A stretch of 64,000 bases of DNA from Sphingomonas sp. (GCF_025362505.1 NZ_JANYGG010000135.1:18017-82016), one strand, 5' to 3'; shown: positions 15,749 to 27,092, counted from the stretch's first letter. Numbers and translations: made by a program. The notes: a model not told the origin generated them from the sequence alone.

Positions 15749-16750
15749 TTAGTTGGCGGTGAATGCCGGGCGGAGCGCTGGGTCGTCGCGGCCGAACATC
15801 AGCCCGCCCGGCGCCGGATTGGCCCAGGTCGACACGTTCGGCTTCGGCGTTTCGGATCGGGCCGTCTTGGCCGACGGCGGGATGAAGTGGCCGTTGCGCT
15901 CCATCTGGTCGAGCGCGGTGGCCCGCTTCAGCCGCTTGCGCAGCGACAGCGACGGATTGTCCTCGCTCGGGCCCGCATAGGCAGCCTGGATGCGTGGACT
16001 CCGGTCGCTGGCGTCGAATGCGGCGGGAAGCGTCGTCGTGGCAACCACTGCCGGAGCCGGGGTAAAGCGCGGCTCGGGGGCGATCACTTGCTCGGCCATG
16101 ATCAGCTCGGCGACTGGCTCGTCGGCGGGGACATAGGACCCATCGGCGAATTGCTCCTCGTCACGGCGGCGACGCCGGCGGCTGAGCGCGAAGCCCGCAC
16201 CGGCGAGTGCCAGCGCCGCGGCGCCCGCGCCAAAGATCGGCAGCGTCTGGTCGGTCGGCGCGGTCGTGGTGGTGGTCTCGGCGACCGGAGCTGAATTGGT
16301 CGGTGCAATCGGGGTCGAGGTCATGTCTGTCACGGGCAAAGCCGATTGAGCCGGAACGATTGGCACCGGAACCGGGGCGGGAGCGGCAGCCTTTGCGGCG
16401 ATCGGCGAAGCGGTCCTGGCTGTGGTCCGAGCGGCAACCGGTGCGGCCTTGCTGACCGTGCGCATCGTGGTCGTTGCTACGGTTCTGGTCACGACTTTCC
16501 TGGGCGTAGGCTTGGTCGTCGTGGTGGGCGTGGTAGCGGCGAGCGGATCGGCGGCGATGGGCGCCGGAGCAGTGATTACGGGCGCAACCGAGGTCGGGGC
16601 TGCGCTTATCGGAGCGGGATCGGCGGCGATGGGTGACGGGCTTGCCGTGGCCGGATCGGCGGTCTGGGCAAGCAGCGAAGTGGACGAAAGGGCGAGGACA
16701 GCGGCAATCGCGGTCAGGCCGGGGCGAACGATGCTGGGTTTGCAGGTCAT
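15749..16750 (-). CDS. Low-complexity Thr/Ala/Pro-rich membrane protein of unknown function
   Basis: A 333-residue protein with a signal sequence (TM-like segment near residues 10-28, ending LLAQ). A roughly 140-residue stretch rich in Thr, Ala, Pro and Val follows, then a hydrophobic segment 'LPIFGAGAAALALAGAGFALS' followed by a basic RRRRRR stop-transfer, and a soluble tail of about 130 residues. The layout looks like an anchor with a disordered extracytoplasmic linker, comparable to LPXTG-like or sorted envelope proteins, but no sorting motif is present. The ATG at 16750 is chosen because the signal peptide starts there; a longer frame to 16837 lacks one. The conserved-looking tail has several Arg/Lys-rich helices. 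No family recognised. Confidence 0.7.
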   Translation of the reverse strand: MTCKPSIVRPGLTAIAAVLALSSTSLLAQTADPATASPSPIAADPAPISAAPTSVAPVITAPAPIAADPLAATTPTTTTKPTPRKVVTRTVATTTMRTVSKAAPVAARTTARTASPIAAKAAAPAPVPVPIVPAQSALPVTDMTSTPIAPTNSAPVAETTTTTAPTDQTLPIFGAGAAALALAGAGFALSRRRRRRDEEQFADGSYVPADEPVAELIMAEQVIAPEPRFTPAPAVVATTTLPAAFDASDRSPRIQAAYAGPSEDNPSLSLRKRLKRATALDQMERNGHFIPPSAKTARSETPKPNVSTWANPAPGGLMFGRDDPALRPAFTAN

Positions 16751-17142
16751 GTCAAAAGCAACCGTTCCGCGACCGATTCGGGTACAGCGTTTCCGGCCAA
16801 GCGGGTCGGCCGAGGGACGAGTTGAGCATATTTGCACATCCAGGGAGCAAGGCTGCGACTCAAGCCAGACTAACGTAACGAAGCGTATCGCAAACAGCGT
16901 GAATTTGACGGATTAGACGCCAAAACTATGCAGTTTTTCTCGCTTTGCTCTCTGTAACTGCATTCAATCGCTGCGGTCGCACTGCTTGGATAAATGGTTC
17001 GATCCCGCTTAGCGCCACCACGTCCCCGGCGACTTCTTCGGCGGTGATATTCGACGAAAGTCTGGTGCGGCGGGGCTGGACCGCCAGCGCGCGTCCGGGC
17101 ATTGCGCCGCCCTAATTGGATCCCGTTTAGAAGGGCGTGCGC
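16751..17142. other. Intergenic region, no gene seen
   Basis: This space separates two divergent genes. A promoter-like TTGACG (16905-16910) with TATGCA 16 nt downstream points to malate synthase. A 25-nt stretch at 16996-17020 resembles the 3' end of a tRNA (see its own entry). No open frame with a ribosome site was found. Confidence 0.5.
16996..17020 (+). other. tRNA 3'-end-like fragment (no complete tRNA)
   Basis: GGTTCGATCCCGCT is followed by TAGCGCCACCA, giving a T-arm loop (TTCGATC), a possible 3' acceptor strand and an encoded CCA. The bases upstream cannot form an anticodon or D arm, and the T-stem 5' side pairs poorly, so it is not a functional tRNA. It could be an attachment-site remnant or coincidence. 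Confidence 0.3.
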
Positions 17143-19257
17143 ATGACTGAGCTTATCGACAAGGCTGGCCTCCGGGTCGCGGCGGAACTGGCGCAGTTCA
17201 TTGACGAGCAGGCATTACCCGGGACGGGGCTCGATCCCGACCGCTTCTGGACCGGCATGGCGTCGATCTTCGCTCGTTTCGCGCCCGAGAACGGCGAACT
17301 GCTGGCTATCCGCAATACGATTCAGGCGAAGATCGACGCGTGGCACTTGGCGCGCCCCGGACAGCCGATCGACCAGACCGAATACCAGCCGTTCCTGCGC
17401 GAAATCGGCTATCTCGTTCCCGAGCCCGCGCCGTTTGCGGTGACGACGACCAACGTCGATGACGAGATCGCGCGGATGGCGGGTCCGCAACTGGTCGTGC
17501 CGGTGCTCAACGCGCGGTTCGTGCTCAACGCCGCCAACGCCCGCTGGGGGAGCCTCTACGATGCGCTCTACGGCACCGACGCGCTGCCCGGCACGGCGGT
17601 GGGGAAGTGCTACGACCCCGCGCGGGGCGCGCAAGTCATCGACTGGGCCAAGGCCTTCCTCGACGAAGCGGTGCCACTGGCGAGCGGGTCGTGGACCAGC
17701 TGGACCGGCAGCGCGCCCGCACTCGCCGATCCGGCGCAGCTGGTGGGCCGCGCCGGGGACAACCTCCTCCTGCGTCACAACGGGCTGCACATTGAGATCG
17801 TCATCGACAAGGGTCACCCGATCGGCCGCGACGACCCCGCCGGGATTGCCGACGTCATCCTCGAATCCGCGCTGACGACGATCGTCGACCTCGAGGATTC
17901 GATCGCCGCGGTCGACGCCGAGGACAAGGTCGCGGCCTATGCCAACTGGCTGGGTTTGATGAACGGCACCCTCGAAGCGCGATTCGACAAGGGCGGACGC
18001 ACCATGACCCGCGCGCTCGAGCCCGATCGCCGCTTCTCCGCACCCGACGGCGGGGAGCTGATCCTTCCCGGTCGCAGCCTGCTGTTCGTCCGCAACGTCG
18101 GCCACCTGATGACCACCCCGGCGGTCCGCCTCGCCGACGGCAGCGAGGTCCCCGAGGGGATCCTCGACGCGATCGTCACCAGCCTGATCGCGATCCACGA
18201 TCTCGATGGCAGTGCGCGCTTCCGCAACAGCCGGGCGGGATCGGTCTACATCGTCAAGCCCAAGATGCACGGCCCCGACGAGGCGGCGTTCACGAACCGT
18301 CTGTTCGACGCGGTCGAGGATCTGCTCGGGCTGGAGCGCCACACGGTCAAGGTTGGGGTGATGGACGAGGAGCGCCGCACCTCGGCGAACCTCGCCGCCT
18401 GCATCGCTGCGGTGAAGGATCGCATCGTCTTCATCAACACCGGTTTCCTCGATCGCACTGGCGACGAGATGCACACGTCGATGCGGGCCGGTCCGATGAT
18501 CCGCAAGGGCGAGATGAAGAACTCGGCGTGGATCAAGGCATATGAGGACCGCAACGTCCAGATCGGGCTCGCCTGCGGCCTGTCGGGCAAGGCGCAGATC
18601 GGCAAGGGGATGTGGGCCGCGCCCGACCGCATGGCCGACATGCTCGAGCAGAAGGTTGCCCACCCGCTGACCGGCGCCAACACCGCCTGGGTGCCGAGCC
18701 CGACCGCGGCGACGCTCCACGCGACGCACTATCACCGGGTCGACGTGTTCGCGCGCCAGGCGGAGCGCCGGGCCGAGCCGGTCGCGCCGCTCGACGCGCT
18801 CCTCGATGTGCCAGTCGCGCTCGGGCGCAACTGGGCGCCGGACGAGGTGCGCGAGGAGCTCGACAATAATGCCCAGGGGATCCTCGGCTATGTCGTCCGC
18901 TGGATCGACCAGGGGGTTGGCTGCTCGAAGGTGCCCGACATCCACGACATCGGCCTGATGGAGGACCGCGCGACACTGCGTATTTCGTCGCAGCACATGG
19001 CCAACTGGCTGCTCCACGGCGTCGCCACTCCGACCGAGGCCGATGCGGCGTTCGAGCGGATGGCGGCCAAGGTCGATGGGCAGAACGAGGGCGACCCGCT
19101 GTACCGCCCGATGGCCGGGAACGAAGCGACCAGCCTGGCCTTCCAGGCGGCCCGCGCGCTGGTGTTCGAGGGGGTCGACCAACCGAATGGCTATACTGAG
19201 CCGCTGCTTCACACCTATCGGGCGCGGGTGAAGGCGGCGGGGGCTAATCCGCAATAG
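17143..19257 (+). CDS. glcB: Malate synthase G
   Basis: A 704-residue monomeric malate synthase that condenses glyoxylate with acetyl-CoA to malate in the glyoxylate cycle. The length matches the G isoform (about 720), and '[19 protein letters not shown]', '[17 protein letters not shown]', '[15 protein letters not shown]', '[15 protein letters not shown]' and 'HQ..' -like C-terminal helices are typical, with active-site Arg, Glu and Asp in these blocks. The ATG at 17143 is spaced correctly from AGAAGGG, while a GTG two codons earlier is too close. It stands alone; no isocitrate lyase gene is in the window. Confidence 0.95.
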   Translation: MTELIDKAGLRVAAELAQFIDEQALPGTGLDPDRFWTGMASIFARFAPENGELLAIRNTIQAKIDAWHLARPGQPIDQTEYQPFLREIGYLVPEPAPFAVTTTNVDDEIARMAGPQLVVPVLNARFVLNAANARWGSLYDALYGTDALPGTAVGKCYDPARGAQVIDWAKAFLDEAVPLASGSWTSWTGSAPALADPAQLVGRAGDNLLLRHNGLHIEIVIDKGHPIGRDDPAGIADVILESALTTIVDLEDSIAAVDAEDKVAAYANWLGLMNGTLEARFDKGGRTMTRALEPDRRFSAPDGGELILPGRSLLFVRNVGHLMTTPAVRLADGSEVPEGILDAIVTSLIAIHDLDGSARFRNSRAGSVYIVKPKMHGPDEAAFTNRLFDAVEDLLGLERHTVKVGVMDEERRTSANLAACIAAVKDRIVFINTGFLDRTGDEMHTSMRAGPMIRKGEMKNSAWIKAYEDRNVQIGLACGLSGKAQIGKGMWAAPDRMADMLEQKVAHPLTGANTAWVPSPTAATLHATHYHRVDVFARQAERRAEPVAPLDALLDVPVALGRNWAPDEVREELDNNAQGILGYVVRWIDQGVGCSKVPDIHDIGLMEDRATLRISSQHMANWLLHGVATPTEADAAFERMAAKVDGQNEGDPLYRPMAGNEATSLAFQAARALVFEGVDQPNGYTEPLLHTYRARVKAAGANPQ

Positions 19258-19457
19258 CGCGGAAAGATCGCGCCGCGATCACCTAGAAAACGACGGTTCA
19301 CGGCAAGATTCTTTCAATCCGGCGACACGTTGCGGCTGCTTGTCTGCTCTTATAAGCTCGGCTCTTGCCAAAGTTAGCGGTTGCAGCATGGATACCGCCG
19401 CGACGCTTGGGGCCATACGAATCGTTCGTTTGAGGCCAGGGAAAAGGGCATTTAAGG

Positions 19458-20474
19458 TTGACCAGGTGGTGGAGCGCGGTTTTGGCCGCGGCATTGATGG
19501 TGACCGGCTGCGGCGGCAGCGGTGGCGGCGCTGACGGCTCGGTCAAGCTGCTCAACGTCAGCTATGATCCGACGCGCGAGCTGTACAAGGATATCAACCG
19601 CGCCTTCGCCGCTTCGTGGAAGAGAGATCACGGCCAGGACGTCACGTTCGAGATGAGCCACGGTGGGTCGGGCAAGCAATCGCGTGCGGTGATCGACGGG
19701 CTTGGTGCCGATGTCGTGACGCTGGCGCTGGCTGGCGATATAGATGCGATCGCGGCGAAATCGGGCAAGCTTCCCGTCGGATGGCAGGCGCGGCTGCCCC
19801 ACAATAGCGCACCCTACACCTCGACCATCGTATTCCTCGTGCGCAAGGGCAATCCCAAGCGCATCCGCGACTGGGGCGACCTGGTGAAGCCGGGCGTCGA
19901 GGTCATCACCCCCAATCCCAAATCGTCGGGTGGCGCGCGCTGGAACGTGCTCGCCGCACTGGCGTGGGGCCGGGCAACGCTCGGATCCGACGCTAAGGCC
20001 GAAGCCTATCTCGGCGACCTCTTCTCCCATGTGCCGGTGCTCGACAGCGGCGCGCGCGGCGCGACCACGACCTTCGTCGAGCGCGGCATCGGCGACGTGC
20101 TGATCGGCTGGGAAAATGAGGCGATGCTGGCGCGTGACAAGCTCGGCGCCGACAAGGTCGAGATGATTATGCCCTCGGTCTCTGTCCTCGCTGAGCCGCC
20201 GGTGGCGGTGATCGACGCGAATGCGAAGAAACACGGCACGTTCGACGTCGCCACCGCCTTTCTCAAATTCCTTTACACCCCGGCCGCGCAGGAAATGATC
20301 GCCAAGAATCACTACCGTCCGCGCGATGCCGCCGTCGCTGCGCGCCACGCCGCCGACTTCCCGCAGGTCAGGCTGGCGACGATTGGCGACTTTGGCGGCT
20401 GGGCGACAGCGCAGAAACGTTATTTCGCCGACGACGGGCTGTTCGACAAGATCATGGCGAAGCGCGGCCAGTGA
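19458..20474 (+). CDS. sbp: Sulfate ABC transporter substrate-binding lipoprotein
   Basis: A 338-residue sulfate-binding protein delivering sulfate (or thiosulfate) to the CysTWA permease. A lipoprotein signal with lipobox VTG-C near residue 18 is followed by family blocks '[24 protein letters not shown]', '[26 protein letters not shown]', '[19 protein letters not shown]' and '[13 protein letters not shown]'. The TTG start at 19458 is spaced from GGGAAAAGGG. The 197 bp upstream hold no gene. The next gene overlaps its stop as GTGA. It is a lipid-anchored version rather than the free periplasmic form. Confidence 0.92.
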   Translation: MTRWWSAVLAAALMVTGCGGSGGGADGSVKLLNVSYDPTRELYKDINRAFAASWKRDHGQDVTFEMSHGGSGKQSRAVIDGLGADVVTLALAGDIDAIAAKSGKLPVGWQARLPHNSAPYTSTIVFLVRKGNPKRIRDWGDLVKPGVEVITPNPKSSGGARWNVLAALAWGRATLGSDAKAEAYLGDLFSHVPVLDSGARGATTTFVERGIGDVLIGWENEAMLARDKLGADKVEMIMPSVSVLAEPPVAVIDANAKKHGTFDVATAFLKFLYTPAAQEMIAKNHYRPRDAAVAARHAADFPQVRLATIGDFGGWATAQKRYFADDGLFDKIMAKRGQ

Positions 20475-21409
20475 TCGCGAGCGTTGCCCTTTCGGCTTCC
20501 GGGCGAGCATCGGAACAGCCTCAGTTGGGCGACGCGTCCGGGTCCGGTTTCGTGCCGCATTTGCCCCGCCTCAAGAGGCCACGCGTGCGCCGCTCGATTA
20601 TTCCTGGCTTCGGGCTCAGCCTCGGGGTGACCGTCGCCTGGCTGTCGCTGATCGTCTTCCTGCCGCTGGCCGCGCTGGCGCTGAAGGCAGCGCAAATGGG
20701 CCCGGCCGATTTCGTCGCCTCGGCGCTAAATGCGCGCGCGATCGCGGCTTACAAGGTGAGCTTCGGCACGGCGCTGCTCGCGGCGCTGATCAACGCCTTT
20801 TTCGGGACGCTCGTCGCCTGGGTGCTGGTGCGCTACTCCTTCCCGGGGCGTCGGCTGGTCAGCGCGATGGTCGATCTTCCCTTCGCGCTGCCTACCGCTG
20901 TCGCCGGTATCGCGCTGACCACTCTCTACGCGGAGAATGGCTGGATCGGCTCGCTGCTCGCCCCGCTCGGGATCAAGGTCGCTTTTACCTGGATCGGCAT
21001 CACCGTCGCTTTGACCTTCGTTGGCATGCCGTTCGTCGTGCGCTCGATCGAGCCGGTGCTGGCCGACCTCGGCAATGACGTCGAAGAAGTCGCGACGACC
21101 CTCGGCGCGACTCGTATCCAGACCTTCAACCGGGTGATCTTCCCGGCAATCTTTCCAGCCCTGCTGACCGGCTTCGCGATGGCCTTCGCAAGGGGTGTCG
21201 GTGAATATGGCTCGGTCATCTTCATCGCCGGCAACATGCCATACCGCACCGAAATCGCGCCGCTGTTGATCGTCACCCAGCTCGAGCAATATGATTATGA
21301 CGGGGCCAGCGCGATCGCGGTCGTGTTGCTGCTGGCCTCGTTTGCACTGCTCGTCCTGCTCAATCTTTACCAGGCGTGGAATGCCAAGCGCGGCGGGCGC
21401 GGCGAATGA
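20471..21409 (+). CDS. cysT: Sulfate ABC transporter permease CysT
   Basis: A 312-residue inner-membrane permease with about six TM helices. It carries '[40 protein letters not shown]' and the EAA-type cytoplasmic loop '[33 protein letters not shown]', followed by '[28 protein letters not shown]', typical of CysT/CysU. The N-terminus carries about 40 extra residues before the first helix from the GTG at 20471, so a later start is possible. It pairs with CysW, whose ATG overlaps its stop. Confidence 0.94.
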   Translation: MIASVALSASGRASEQPQLGDASGSGFVPHLPRLKRPRVRRSIIPGFGLSLGVTVAWLSLIVFLPLAALALKAAQMGPADFVASALNARAIAAYKVSFGTALLAALINAFFGTLVAWVLVRYSFPGRRLVSAMVDLPFALPTAVAGIALTTLYAENGWIGSLLAPLGIKVAFTWIGITVALTFVGMPFVVRSIEPVLADLGNDVEEVATTLGATRIQTFNRVIFPAIFPALLTGFAMAFARGVGEYGSVIFIAGNMPYRTEIAPLLIVTQLEQYDYDGASAIAVVLLLASFALLVLLNLYQAWNAKRGGRGE

Positions 21410-22242
21410 GGATCGCGATCGGCGAGGGCCGGGGCGGGCGCACTGTCCTCATCACGATAGCCTTGGCGTTCCTCGCGCTGATGCTGGCGCTGCCGCTCGT
21501 CACCGTCTTCAGCCAGGCGCTCGATCATGGGGTGCCCGCCTTCCTCGACGCGATCCGCCAGCCCGATGCGCTCGCCGCGATGCGGCTAACCCTGCTCGTC
21601 GCGGTAATCGCGGTGCCCGCCAACGTCATCTTCGGCCTCGCCGCGAGCTGGGCGATCACCAAGTTCGACTTCCCCGGCAAGAGCCTGCTGACCAGCTTCA
21701 TCGACCTACCGCTGTCGGTCTCGCCGGTCGTGTCGGGGCTGATCTATGTCCTGCTGTTCGGCGCGCAGGGCTGGTTCGGCCCGTGGCTCGCCGAGCATGA
21801 CGTCCAGATCATCTTCGCCGTCCCCGGAATCGTGCTCGCGACGATGTTCGTCACCTTCCCGTTCGTCGCGCGCGAGCTCATTCCGCTGATGCAGGGGCAG
21901 GGACGCGACGACGAGGAAGCCGCGCTGTCGCTCGGCGCAACGGGGTTCCAGACCTTCTTTCGCGTCACTTTGCCGAACATCCGCTGGGGGCTGCTTTACG
22001 GCGTCCTTCTGTGCAACGCCCGCGCGATGGGCGAATTCGGCGCGGTGTCGGTCGTCTCGGGCCACATCCGCGGCCAGACCAACACCATGCCGCTCCATGT
22101 CGAGATCCTCTATAACGAGTATGATTATGTCGCCGCCTTTGCCGTTGCCGCGCTTCTCGCCCTGCTTGCGCTCGTGACGCTGGCCCTCAAGAGCTTGCTC
22201 GAATGGCGCTACGGCCATGCCTCGGCGGGAGCGGGGCATTGA
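21406..22242 (+). CDS. cysW: Sulfate ABC transporter permease CysW
   Basis: A 278-residue permease partner of CysT. It shows '[45 protein letters not shown]', the EAA loop '[32 protein letters not shown]' and '[36 protein letters not shown]', a block diagnostic of CysW. The ATG at 21406 overlaps the cysT stop as ATGA. Its 3' end overlaps the cysA start as TTGA. Confidence 0.95.
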   Translation: MRIAIGEGRGGRTVLITIALAFLALMLALPLVTVFSQALDHGVPAFLDAIRQPDALAAMRLTLLVAVIAVPANVIFGLAASWAITKFDFPGKSLLTSFIDLPLSVSPVVSGLIYVLLFGAQGWFGPWLAEHDVQIIFAVPGIVLATMFVTFPFVARELIPLMQGQGRDDEEAALSLGATGFQTFFRVTLPNIRWGLLYGVLLCNARAMGEFGAVSVVSGHIRGQTNTMPLHVEILYNEYDYVAAFAVAALLALLALVTLALKSLLEWRYGHASAGAGH

Positions 22243-23282
22243 GCATCATCCTCAAGAACATCAGCAAGCGGTTCGGTACCTACGCCGCGCTTCACGATGT
22301 CAGCCTCGAAGCGCGCGACGGCGAGTTCCTCGCCCTGCTCGGCCCGTCAGGATCGGGCAAGACCACGTTGCTGAGGATCATCGCCGGGCTGGAATTCCCC
22401 GACGAGGGTCGGGTGTTTTTCGGCGACGAGGACGTCACCGACCTCAAGGCCGCCGCCCGCCGCGTCGGCTTCGTGTTCCAGCAATACGCCTTGTTCAAGC
22501 ACATGACCGTCGCAGAGAATGTCGCGTTCGGGCTCAACGTGCGCAAGCGCCGCGACCGTCCGCCGACCGCCGAGATCAAGCGCCGGGTCGAGGAATTGCT
22601 CGACCTCGTCCAGCTTGGCGGCCGCGGTGATCGCTATCCGGCGCAGCTCTCGGGCGGCCAGCGCCAACGCATCGCGCTCGCCCGAGCGCTCGCCGTTGAA
22701 CCGCGCCTGCTGCTGCTCGACGAACCGTTCGGCGCGCTCGACGCGAAGGTTCGCAAGGAACTCCGCCGCTGGCTCCGCACCTTGCACGATAGCATGGGGG
22801 TGACGTCGGTTTTCGTCACCCACGACCAGGATGAGGCGCTCGAACTCGCCGACCGCGTGGTCGTCATGGACTATGGCCGGATCGAGCAGGTTGCCCGCCC
22901 GCGCACGATCTACGACCGTCCCGAAAACGCGTTCGTTTATGACTTCGTCGGCGACAGCAATCGCCTGCCAGTCGAGGTCGTCGCCGAACGTGGCAGCTTC
23001 GCCGGCCGGCCGCTCGCGGTAGTGCTCGACGGCGCCAGCGATGGCCCCGCCAACCTCTGGTTCCGCCCACATGAGGTTCGGTTGACGGAAAACCCCGATG
23101 GCGCACTCGAGGGCCGCGTGACGCTCATCCTGCCGCGCGCCGGCACGCTGCGGGTCGAGGCCGAGGTTGACGGTATCGACCGCCCGGTCGAACTCGACCT
23201 GCCGCTCGACGCGCCGGTCAAGATTGGCGACGTGATCCGCTTCGTGCCGACCGAGCCAAGGATGTTTCCGAAGGCGGACTAA
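22239..23282 (+). CDS. cysA: Sulfate ABC transporter ATP-binding protein CysA
   Basis: A 347-residue ATPase energising sulfate import. Walker A '[12 protein letters not shown]', Q-loop 'VFQQYALF', signature '[15 protein letters not shown]', Walker B '[15 protein letters not shown]' and H-loop 'FVTHDQDEA' are all present, with a C-terminal TOBE-like domain ('[19 protein letters not shown]'). The TTG at 22239 starts directly at '[12 protein letters not shown]', follows GGGAGCGGGG and overlaps the cysW stop, so it is preferred over an ATG at 22203 deep in cysW. Confidence 0.93.
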   Translation: MSIILKNISKRFGTYAALHDVSLEARDGEFLALLGPSGSGKTTLLRIIAGLEFPDEGRVFFGDEDVTDLKAAARRVGFVFQQYALFKHMTVAENVAFGLNVRKRRDRPPTAEIKRRVEELLDLVQLGGRGDRYPAQLSGGQRQRIALARALAVEPRLLLLDEPFGALDAKVRKELRRWLRTLHDSMGVTSVFVTHDQDEALELADRVVVMDYGRIEQVARPRTIYDRPENAFVYDFVGDSNRLPVEVVAERGSFAGRPLAVVLDGASDGPANLWFRPHEVRLTENPDGALEGRVTLILPRAGTLRVEAEVDGIDRPVELDLPLDAPVKIGDVIRFVPTEPRMFPKAD

Positions 23283-23393
23283 GAGCGAATTAGCCCGAAA
23301 CTATCGGTTCCTTTGGGTCCGCGCTTCGTTGCGGCTAAGGGGGGCATATTGGCGGTCATCACGATTGCCCCAACACCAGCGGATTACATCATC

Positions 23394-23726
23394 ATGGCAG
23401 CCTACAAGACCCCCGACTTCACCGAACGCGCCGCGCTGGCCCGCGAGGCGAAGCAGCGCGCGCTCGACCAGCTGCGCGCCAAGCCCGCCCCCGACGCCGC
23501 GACGATCGCCGCGCGCCAGGAGGCACTGGCCGCGCGCGAAGCCGCCGCCGCCGAAAAGCGCGCCGCCAAGCTGGCCGCCGCCGAAGCCGCCAAGGTCGCG
23601 CGGGCGGAAGCCAAGGCCGCAGCCGAGCTCGCCCGCAAGGAATCAGAAGTCGCCCCGCCGACCGAGGCCGAGCTCAAGGCCGCGCGCGATGCCCGCTATG
23701 CCGCGCGGAAGACGCGTAGGCGGTGA
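23394..23726 (+). CDS. DUF6481 family Ala/Lys/Glu-rich protein
   Basis: A 110-residue charged protein starting MAAYKTPDFTERAALAREAK, the hallmark beginning of DUF6481 proteins of sphingomonads. The rest is a long predicted helix of Ala, Glu, Lys and Arg, ending in basic AARKTRRR. It probably forms a coiled coil and may bind nucleic acid, but its function is unknown. The ATG at 23394 starts the conserved block; an upstream extension is rejected. The next gene's GTG overlaps its stop. Confidence 0.78.
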   Translation: MAAYKTPDFTERAALAREAKQRALDQLRAKPAPDAATIAARQEALAAREAAAAEKRAAKLAAAEAAKVARAEAKAAAELARKESEVAPPTEAELKAARDARYAARKTRRR

Positions 23727-24394
23727 TCCCGCGGGAGCTGATCGATACCGCCGAGGTTCCCGGCGGGCTGCCGCTCAAGCTTTACCGGCGCGGCAATGAT
23801 TACATGATCACGCTCGAGCGCAACGAATTGATGAGCAGCCGGATGAGCGGTTCGGAAGCGGCGCTGGGCACCATGACCTGCGAGCACCTCGGGTCACGCC
23901 CCGCCCCCCGGCTGTTGGTCGGCGGCTACGGCATGGGCTTCACCCTGCGCGCGGTGCTGGCGAAGTTGGGGGCAGACGCGACCATCGTCGTGGCCGAACT
24001 GGTGCCAAAGATCATCGCCTGGGCGCGCGGGCCAATGGCGGCATTGGCCGACGGCTGTCTCGACGATCCACGGGTCGAAGTCGTTCTCGGCGACGTGGGC
24101 GCTGCCATCGAAACCGCCTCAGCCGATTATGACGCCATCCTGCTCGATGTTGACAACGGTCCCGATGGCCTGACGCGCCAGGCCAACGATGGCCTCTACA
24201 CCGCGCGCGGCCTCGCCAATGTCAAGGTCGCGCTCAAGTCCGGCGGGATCCTCGCCATCTGGTCCGCCGCCCCCGACCCGGCCTTCACCCGCCGCCTGAC
24301 CCAGGCTGGCTTCGACACCGAAGAAGTCCGCGTCCGGGCACGCGACAATGGCAAGGGCCCAACTCACACGATCTGGTTCGCCCGTCGCAGCTGA
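23723..24394 (+). CDS. Spermidine synthase-like methyltransferase-fold protein
   Basis: A 223-residue Rossmann-fold protein of the spermidine synthase-like group. 'RLLVGGYGMGFTLRAVL' resembles the SAM/dcSAM-binding GGxGxG, 'VVAELVPKIIAWA' ends in the acidic ribose-binding residue, and 'YDAILLDVDNGPDGL' replaces the catalytic Asp loop of polyamine synthases. The N-terminal beta-barrel is short, so it may not make spermidine. The GTG start overlaps the DUF6481 stop. It is followed by a strong terminator. Confidence 0.78.
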   Translation: MIPRELIDTAEVPGGLPLKLYRRGNDYMITLERNELMSSRMSGSEAALGTMTCEHLGSRPAPRLLVGGYGMGFTLRAVLAKLGADATIVVAELVPKIIAWARGPMAALADGCLDDPRVEVVLGDVGAAIETASADYDAILLDVDNGPDGLTRQANDGLYTARGLANVKVALKSGGILAIWSAAPDPAFTRRLTQAGFDTEEVRVRARDNGKGPTHTIWFARRS

Positions 24395-24432
24395 AAAGCG
24401 CATGATCGTCAGCGCGCCTTAGCTCGAACGAA

Positions 24433-24460
24433 AAAGGCCCCGCATTGCTGCGGGGCCTTT
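24433..24460. terminator. Bidirectional intrinsic terminator
   Basis: AAAGGCCCCGCA (24433-24444) pairs perfectly with TGCGGGGCCTTT (24449-24460) around a 4-nt loop. A-rich DNA precedes it and T-rich DNA follows, so it can serve both the rightward methyltransferase-like gene and the leftward pnp operon. Confidence 0.85.
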
Positions 24461-24486
24461 CGTTGCTTCGGCGCTGGGCCGATCGC

Positions 24487-26868
24487 TTACTCGTCGTTGC
24501 CGCCCGTCAGGAACGCCGGGGCGAACTCGGGGGCGGGGCCGCTGTCGCTACGGTCACTGGTTTCGCGGCGCGGGCCACGGTCGCCACCTTCGCGGCGGGG
24601 ACCACGGTCGCCGCCGTCACGGCGCGGGCCGCGATCACCGCCGCCGCCACCGGGGCCACGACCCTCGCCACCACGACCACCGCCGCCATCACGGCGCGGG
24701 CCACGATCGGGACGGTCGCCACGCGGGCGGTCACCGCCCTCGCGAGCTTCGCGCGGGGGACGCGTGTCTTCAAGCTCGGCACCGGTTTCCTGGTCGACGA
24801 CGCGCATCGACAGGCGGACCTTGCCGCGCTGATCGACCTCGAGCAGCTTGACCTTGACGTCTTGGCCTTCGCTCAGCACGTCGCGGACATTCTCGACCCG
24901 GTCGTTGCGGATTTCGGACACGTGGACGAGCCCGTCCTTGCCCGGCATGAAGGTCACGAACGCGCCGAAATCGACGATGTTGGCGACCTTGCCGTTGTAG
25001 ATCGTGCCGATCTCGGGCTCGGCGACGATTCCGTGGATCCACGCGCGGGCGGCCTCGATCTGCGTAACATCCGAAGACGAGATCTTGATCACGCCCTCGT
25101 CGTCAATGTCGACCTTGGCGCCGGTCGTCGCGACGATCTCGCGGATGACCTTGCCGCCGGTACCGATGATCTCGCGGATCTTGTCCTTGGGCACCGACAT
25201 CGTCTCGATGCGTGGGGCATGCGCGCTGAGTTCCGAACGCTCGTGGTCGAGCGCCTTGGCCATTTCGCCAAGGATGTGCGCGCGACCGTCCTTCGCCTGG
25301 GCGAGGGCGACCTTCATGATCTCCTCGGTGATTCCGGCGACCTTGATGTCCATCTGGAGCGAGGTGATGCCCTCGGACGTGCCGGCGACCTTGAAGTCCA
25401 TGTCGCCAAGGTGATCCTCGTCGCCAAGGATGTCGCTGATGACGGCAAAGTCCTTGCCTTCGAGGATGAGGCCCATGGCGATGCCCGCGACCGGACGGAT
25501 CAGCGGAACGCCCGCGTCCATCATCGACAGCGAACCGCCGCAGACCGTCGCCATCGACGAGGAGCCATTGCTCTCGGTAATGTCGGACAGAACGCGGATG
25601 GTGTAGGGGAAGTCCGCGTTCGACGGCAGCATCGGGTGCAGCGCGCGCCACGCCAGCTTGCCGTGGCCGATTTCGCGGCGGCCCGGCGCGCCGAAGCGGC
25701 CGACTTCACCGACCGAGTAGGGCGGGAAGTTATAGTGGAGCATGAAGCGCGAGTAGGACAGGCCGTCGAGCCCGTCGATCATCTGCTCGCTGTCCTTCGT
25801 GCCGAGCGTGGTGGTGCAGATCGCCTGCGTCTCGCCGCGGGTGAACAGCGCCGAACCGTGGGTGCGCGGCAGAAAGCCGACCATCGCTTCGATCGGGCGA
25901 ACCGTCTTGGTGTCGCGGCCGTCGATGCGGCGGCCTTCCTTGAGGATCGCGGTGCGGACGATGTCGGCCTCGAGCGACTTGACCGCCTTCGATGCGGACA
26001 TCTGCTCCTGCGGGGTGGCGTCGGCGAAGGCGGCCTTGGCCTTATCGCGGACGATCGTCAGCGCCTTCGAGCGCTCGCCCTTGTCGGTCAGCTTGTAGGC
26101 CGCTTCGATGTCCTTGCCGACGACGGTCTTGAGCTTCGCCTTGGCGGCGGTCTTGGCGTCGTTGGTGGCGAGGTCCCACGGGTCCTTGGCGGCCTTCTCG
26201 GCCAGCTGGATGATGCCTTCGCAGACCTTCTTCGAGGCGGCATGGGCGAACATCACCGCGCCGAGCATGACGTCTTCCGACAGCTCCTTGGCCTCGGATT
26301 CGACCATCATCACTGCGCCCATCGTGCCGGCGACGACGAGGTCGAGGTCGCCCGCCTTGATCTGCTCAGGCGACGGGTTAAGGATGTACTCGCCATTCTC
26401 GTAGCCGACGCGCGCGCCGCCGATCGGGCCCATGAACGGCACGCCGCTGAGAGTGAGGGCGGCGGAGGCGGCGATCATCGCGAGGATGTCGGGCTCATTC
26501 TCGCCGTCGTAGGAAAGGACCTGCGCGATGACGAGGACCTCGTTGTAGAAGCCTTCGGGGAACAGCGGGCGGATCGGGCGATCGATCAGGCGGCTGGTCA
26601 GCGTTTCCTTTTCGGTCGCGCCGCGCTCGCGCTTGAAGAAGCCGCCCGGGATTCGCCCGGCGGCCGAGAATTTTTCCTGATAGTGGACGGTCAACGGGAA
26701 GAAGTCCTGACCCGGCTTGACCGACTTGGCGGCGGTGACGGCGCACAGCACCACGGTTTCGCCCAGGGTCGCCATCACGGCGCCGTCGGCCTGGCGGGCA
26801 ACGCGCCCGGTTTCGAGCTTCAGCGTCTTGCCGCCGAGATCGATTTCCACAGTCTTTACATTGAACAT
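24487..26868 (-). CDS. pnp: Polynucleotide phosphorylase
   Basis: A 793-residue 3'-5' exoribonuclease of the RNA degradosome that phosphorolyses RNA. It has two RNase PH domains ('[47 protein letters not shown]' and, in the second, '[29 protein letters not shown]'), an intervening helical domain, a KH domain ('[12 protein letters not shown]') and an S1 domain ('[29 protein letters not shown]'). The last 80 or so residues are an unusual Gly/Arg/Asp-rich tail of repeated GGDRGPRR units ending in '[14 protein letters not shown]'. It lies downstream of rpsO, the common order, with 224 bp between that may hold a processing hairpin for autoregulation. Confidence 0.97.
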   Translation of the reverse strand: MFNVKTVEIDLGGKTLKLETGRVARQADGAVMATLGETVVLCAVTAAKSVKPGQDFFPLTVHYQEKFSAAGRIPGGFFKRERGATEKETLTSRLIDRPIRPLFPEGFYNEVLVIAQVLSYDGENEPDILAMIAASAALTLSGVPFMGPIGGARVGYENGEYILNPSPEQIKAGDLDLVVAGTMGAVMMVESEAKELSEDVMLGAVMFAHAASKKVCEGIIQLAEKAAKDPWDLATNDAKTAAKAKLKTVVGKDIEAAYKLTDKGERSKALTIVRDKAKAAFADATPQEQMSASKAVKSLEADIVRTAILKEGRRIDGRDTKTVRPIEAMVGFLPRTHGSALFTRGETQAICTTTLGTKDSEQMIDGLDGLSYSRFMLHYNFPPYSVGEVGRFGAPGRREIGHGKLAWRALHPMLPSNADFPYTIRVLSDITESNGSSSMATVCGGSLSMMDAGVPLIRPVAGIAMGLILEGKDFAVISDILGDEDHLGDMDFKVAGTSEGITSLQMDIKVAGITEEIMKVALAQAKDGRAHILGEMAKALDHERSELSAHAPRIETMSVPKDKIREIIGTGGKVIREIVATTGAKVDIDDEGVIKISSSDVTQIEAARAWIHGIVAEPEIGTIYNGKVANIVDFGAFVTFMPGKDGLVHVSEIRNDRVENVRDVLSEGQDVKVKLLEVDQRGKVRLSMRVVDQETGAELEDTRPPREAREGGDRPRGDRPDRGPRRDGGGGRGGEGRGPGGGGGDRGPRRDGGDRGPRREGGDRGPRRETSDRSDSGPAPEFAPAFLTGGNDE

Positions 26869-27092
26869 GTTGTTTCCTTCACCCGGACGCCAGATGCGGC
26901 CGGGACGTCGTGGTGGGACAGCCGGTCCACCATCGGTCGGGGCCTAAAAAATGCCCCAGGGACGCCAGCCGAATTGCCGGTTTCCCGATACGAAAAGGGC
27001 ACCGCCCAGAGACTGATCGTTGGCAGGAGGCGCGCTGTGCGCGACTGCTGAAAACGTGAATCAGGCACTGCGCAAACGACGCGCCCTTATTT

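Noticed and set aside
16996..17020. A complete tRNA gene
   Set aside because: Only the T-loop, acceptor-like 3' strand and CCA are present; no D arm or anticodon arm can be folded upstream.
17215..19254. Long minus-strand frame opposite malate synthase
   Set aside because: Antisense shadow of a full-length conserved enzyme.
24445..27051. Very long open frame on the plus strand opposite pnp
   Set aside because: It is antisense to a complete PNPase with all domains. Long antisense frames are common in GC-rich genes, and the translation is compositionally odd (Val/Asp/Arg-rich) without motifs.
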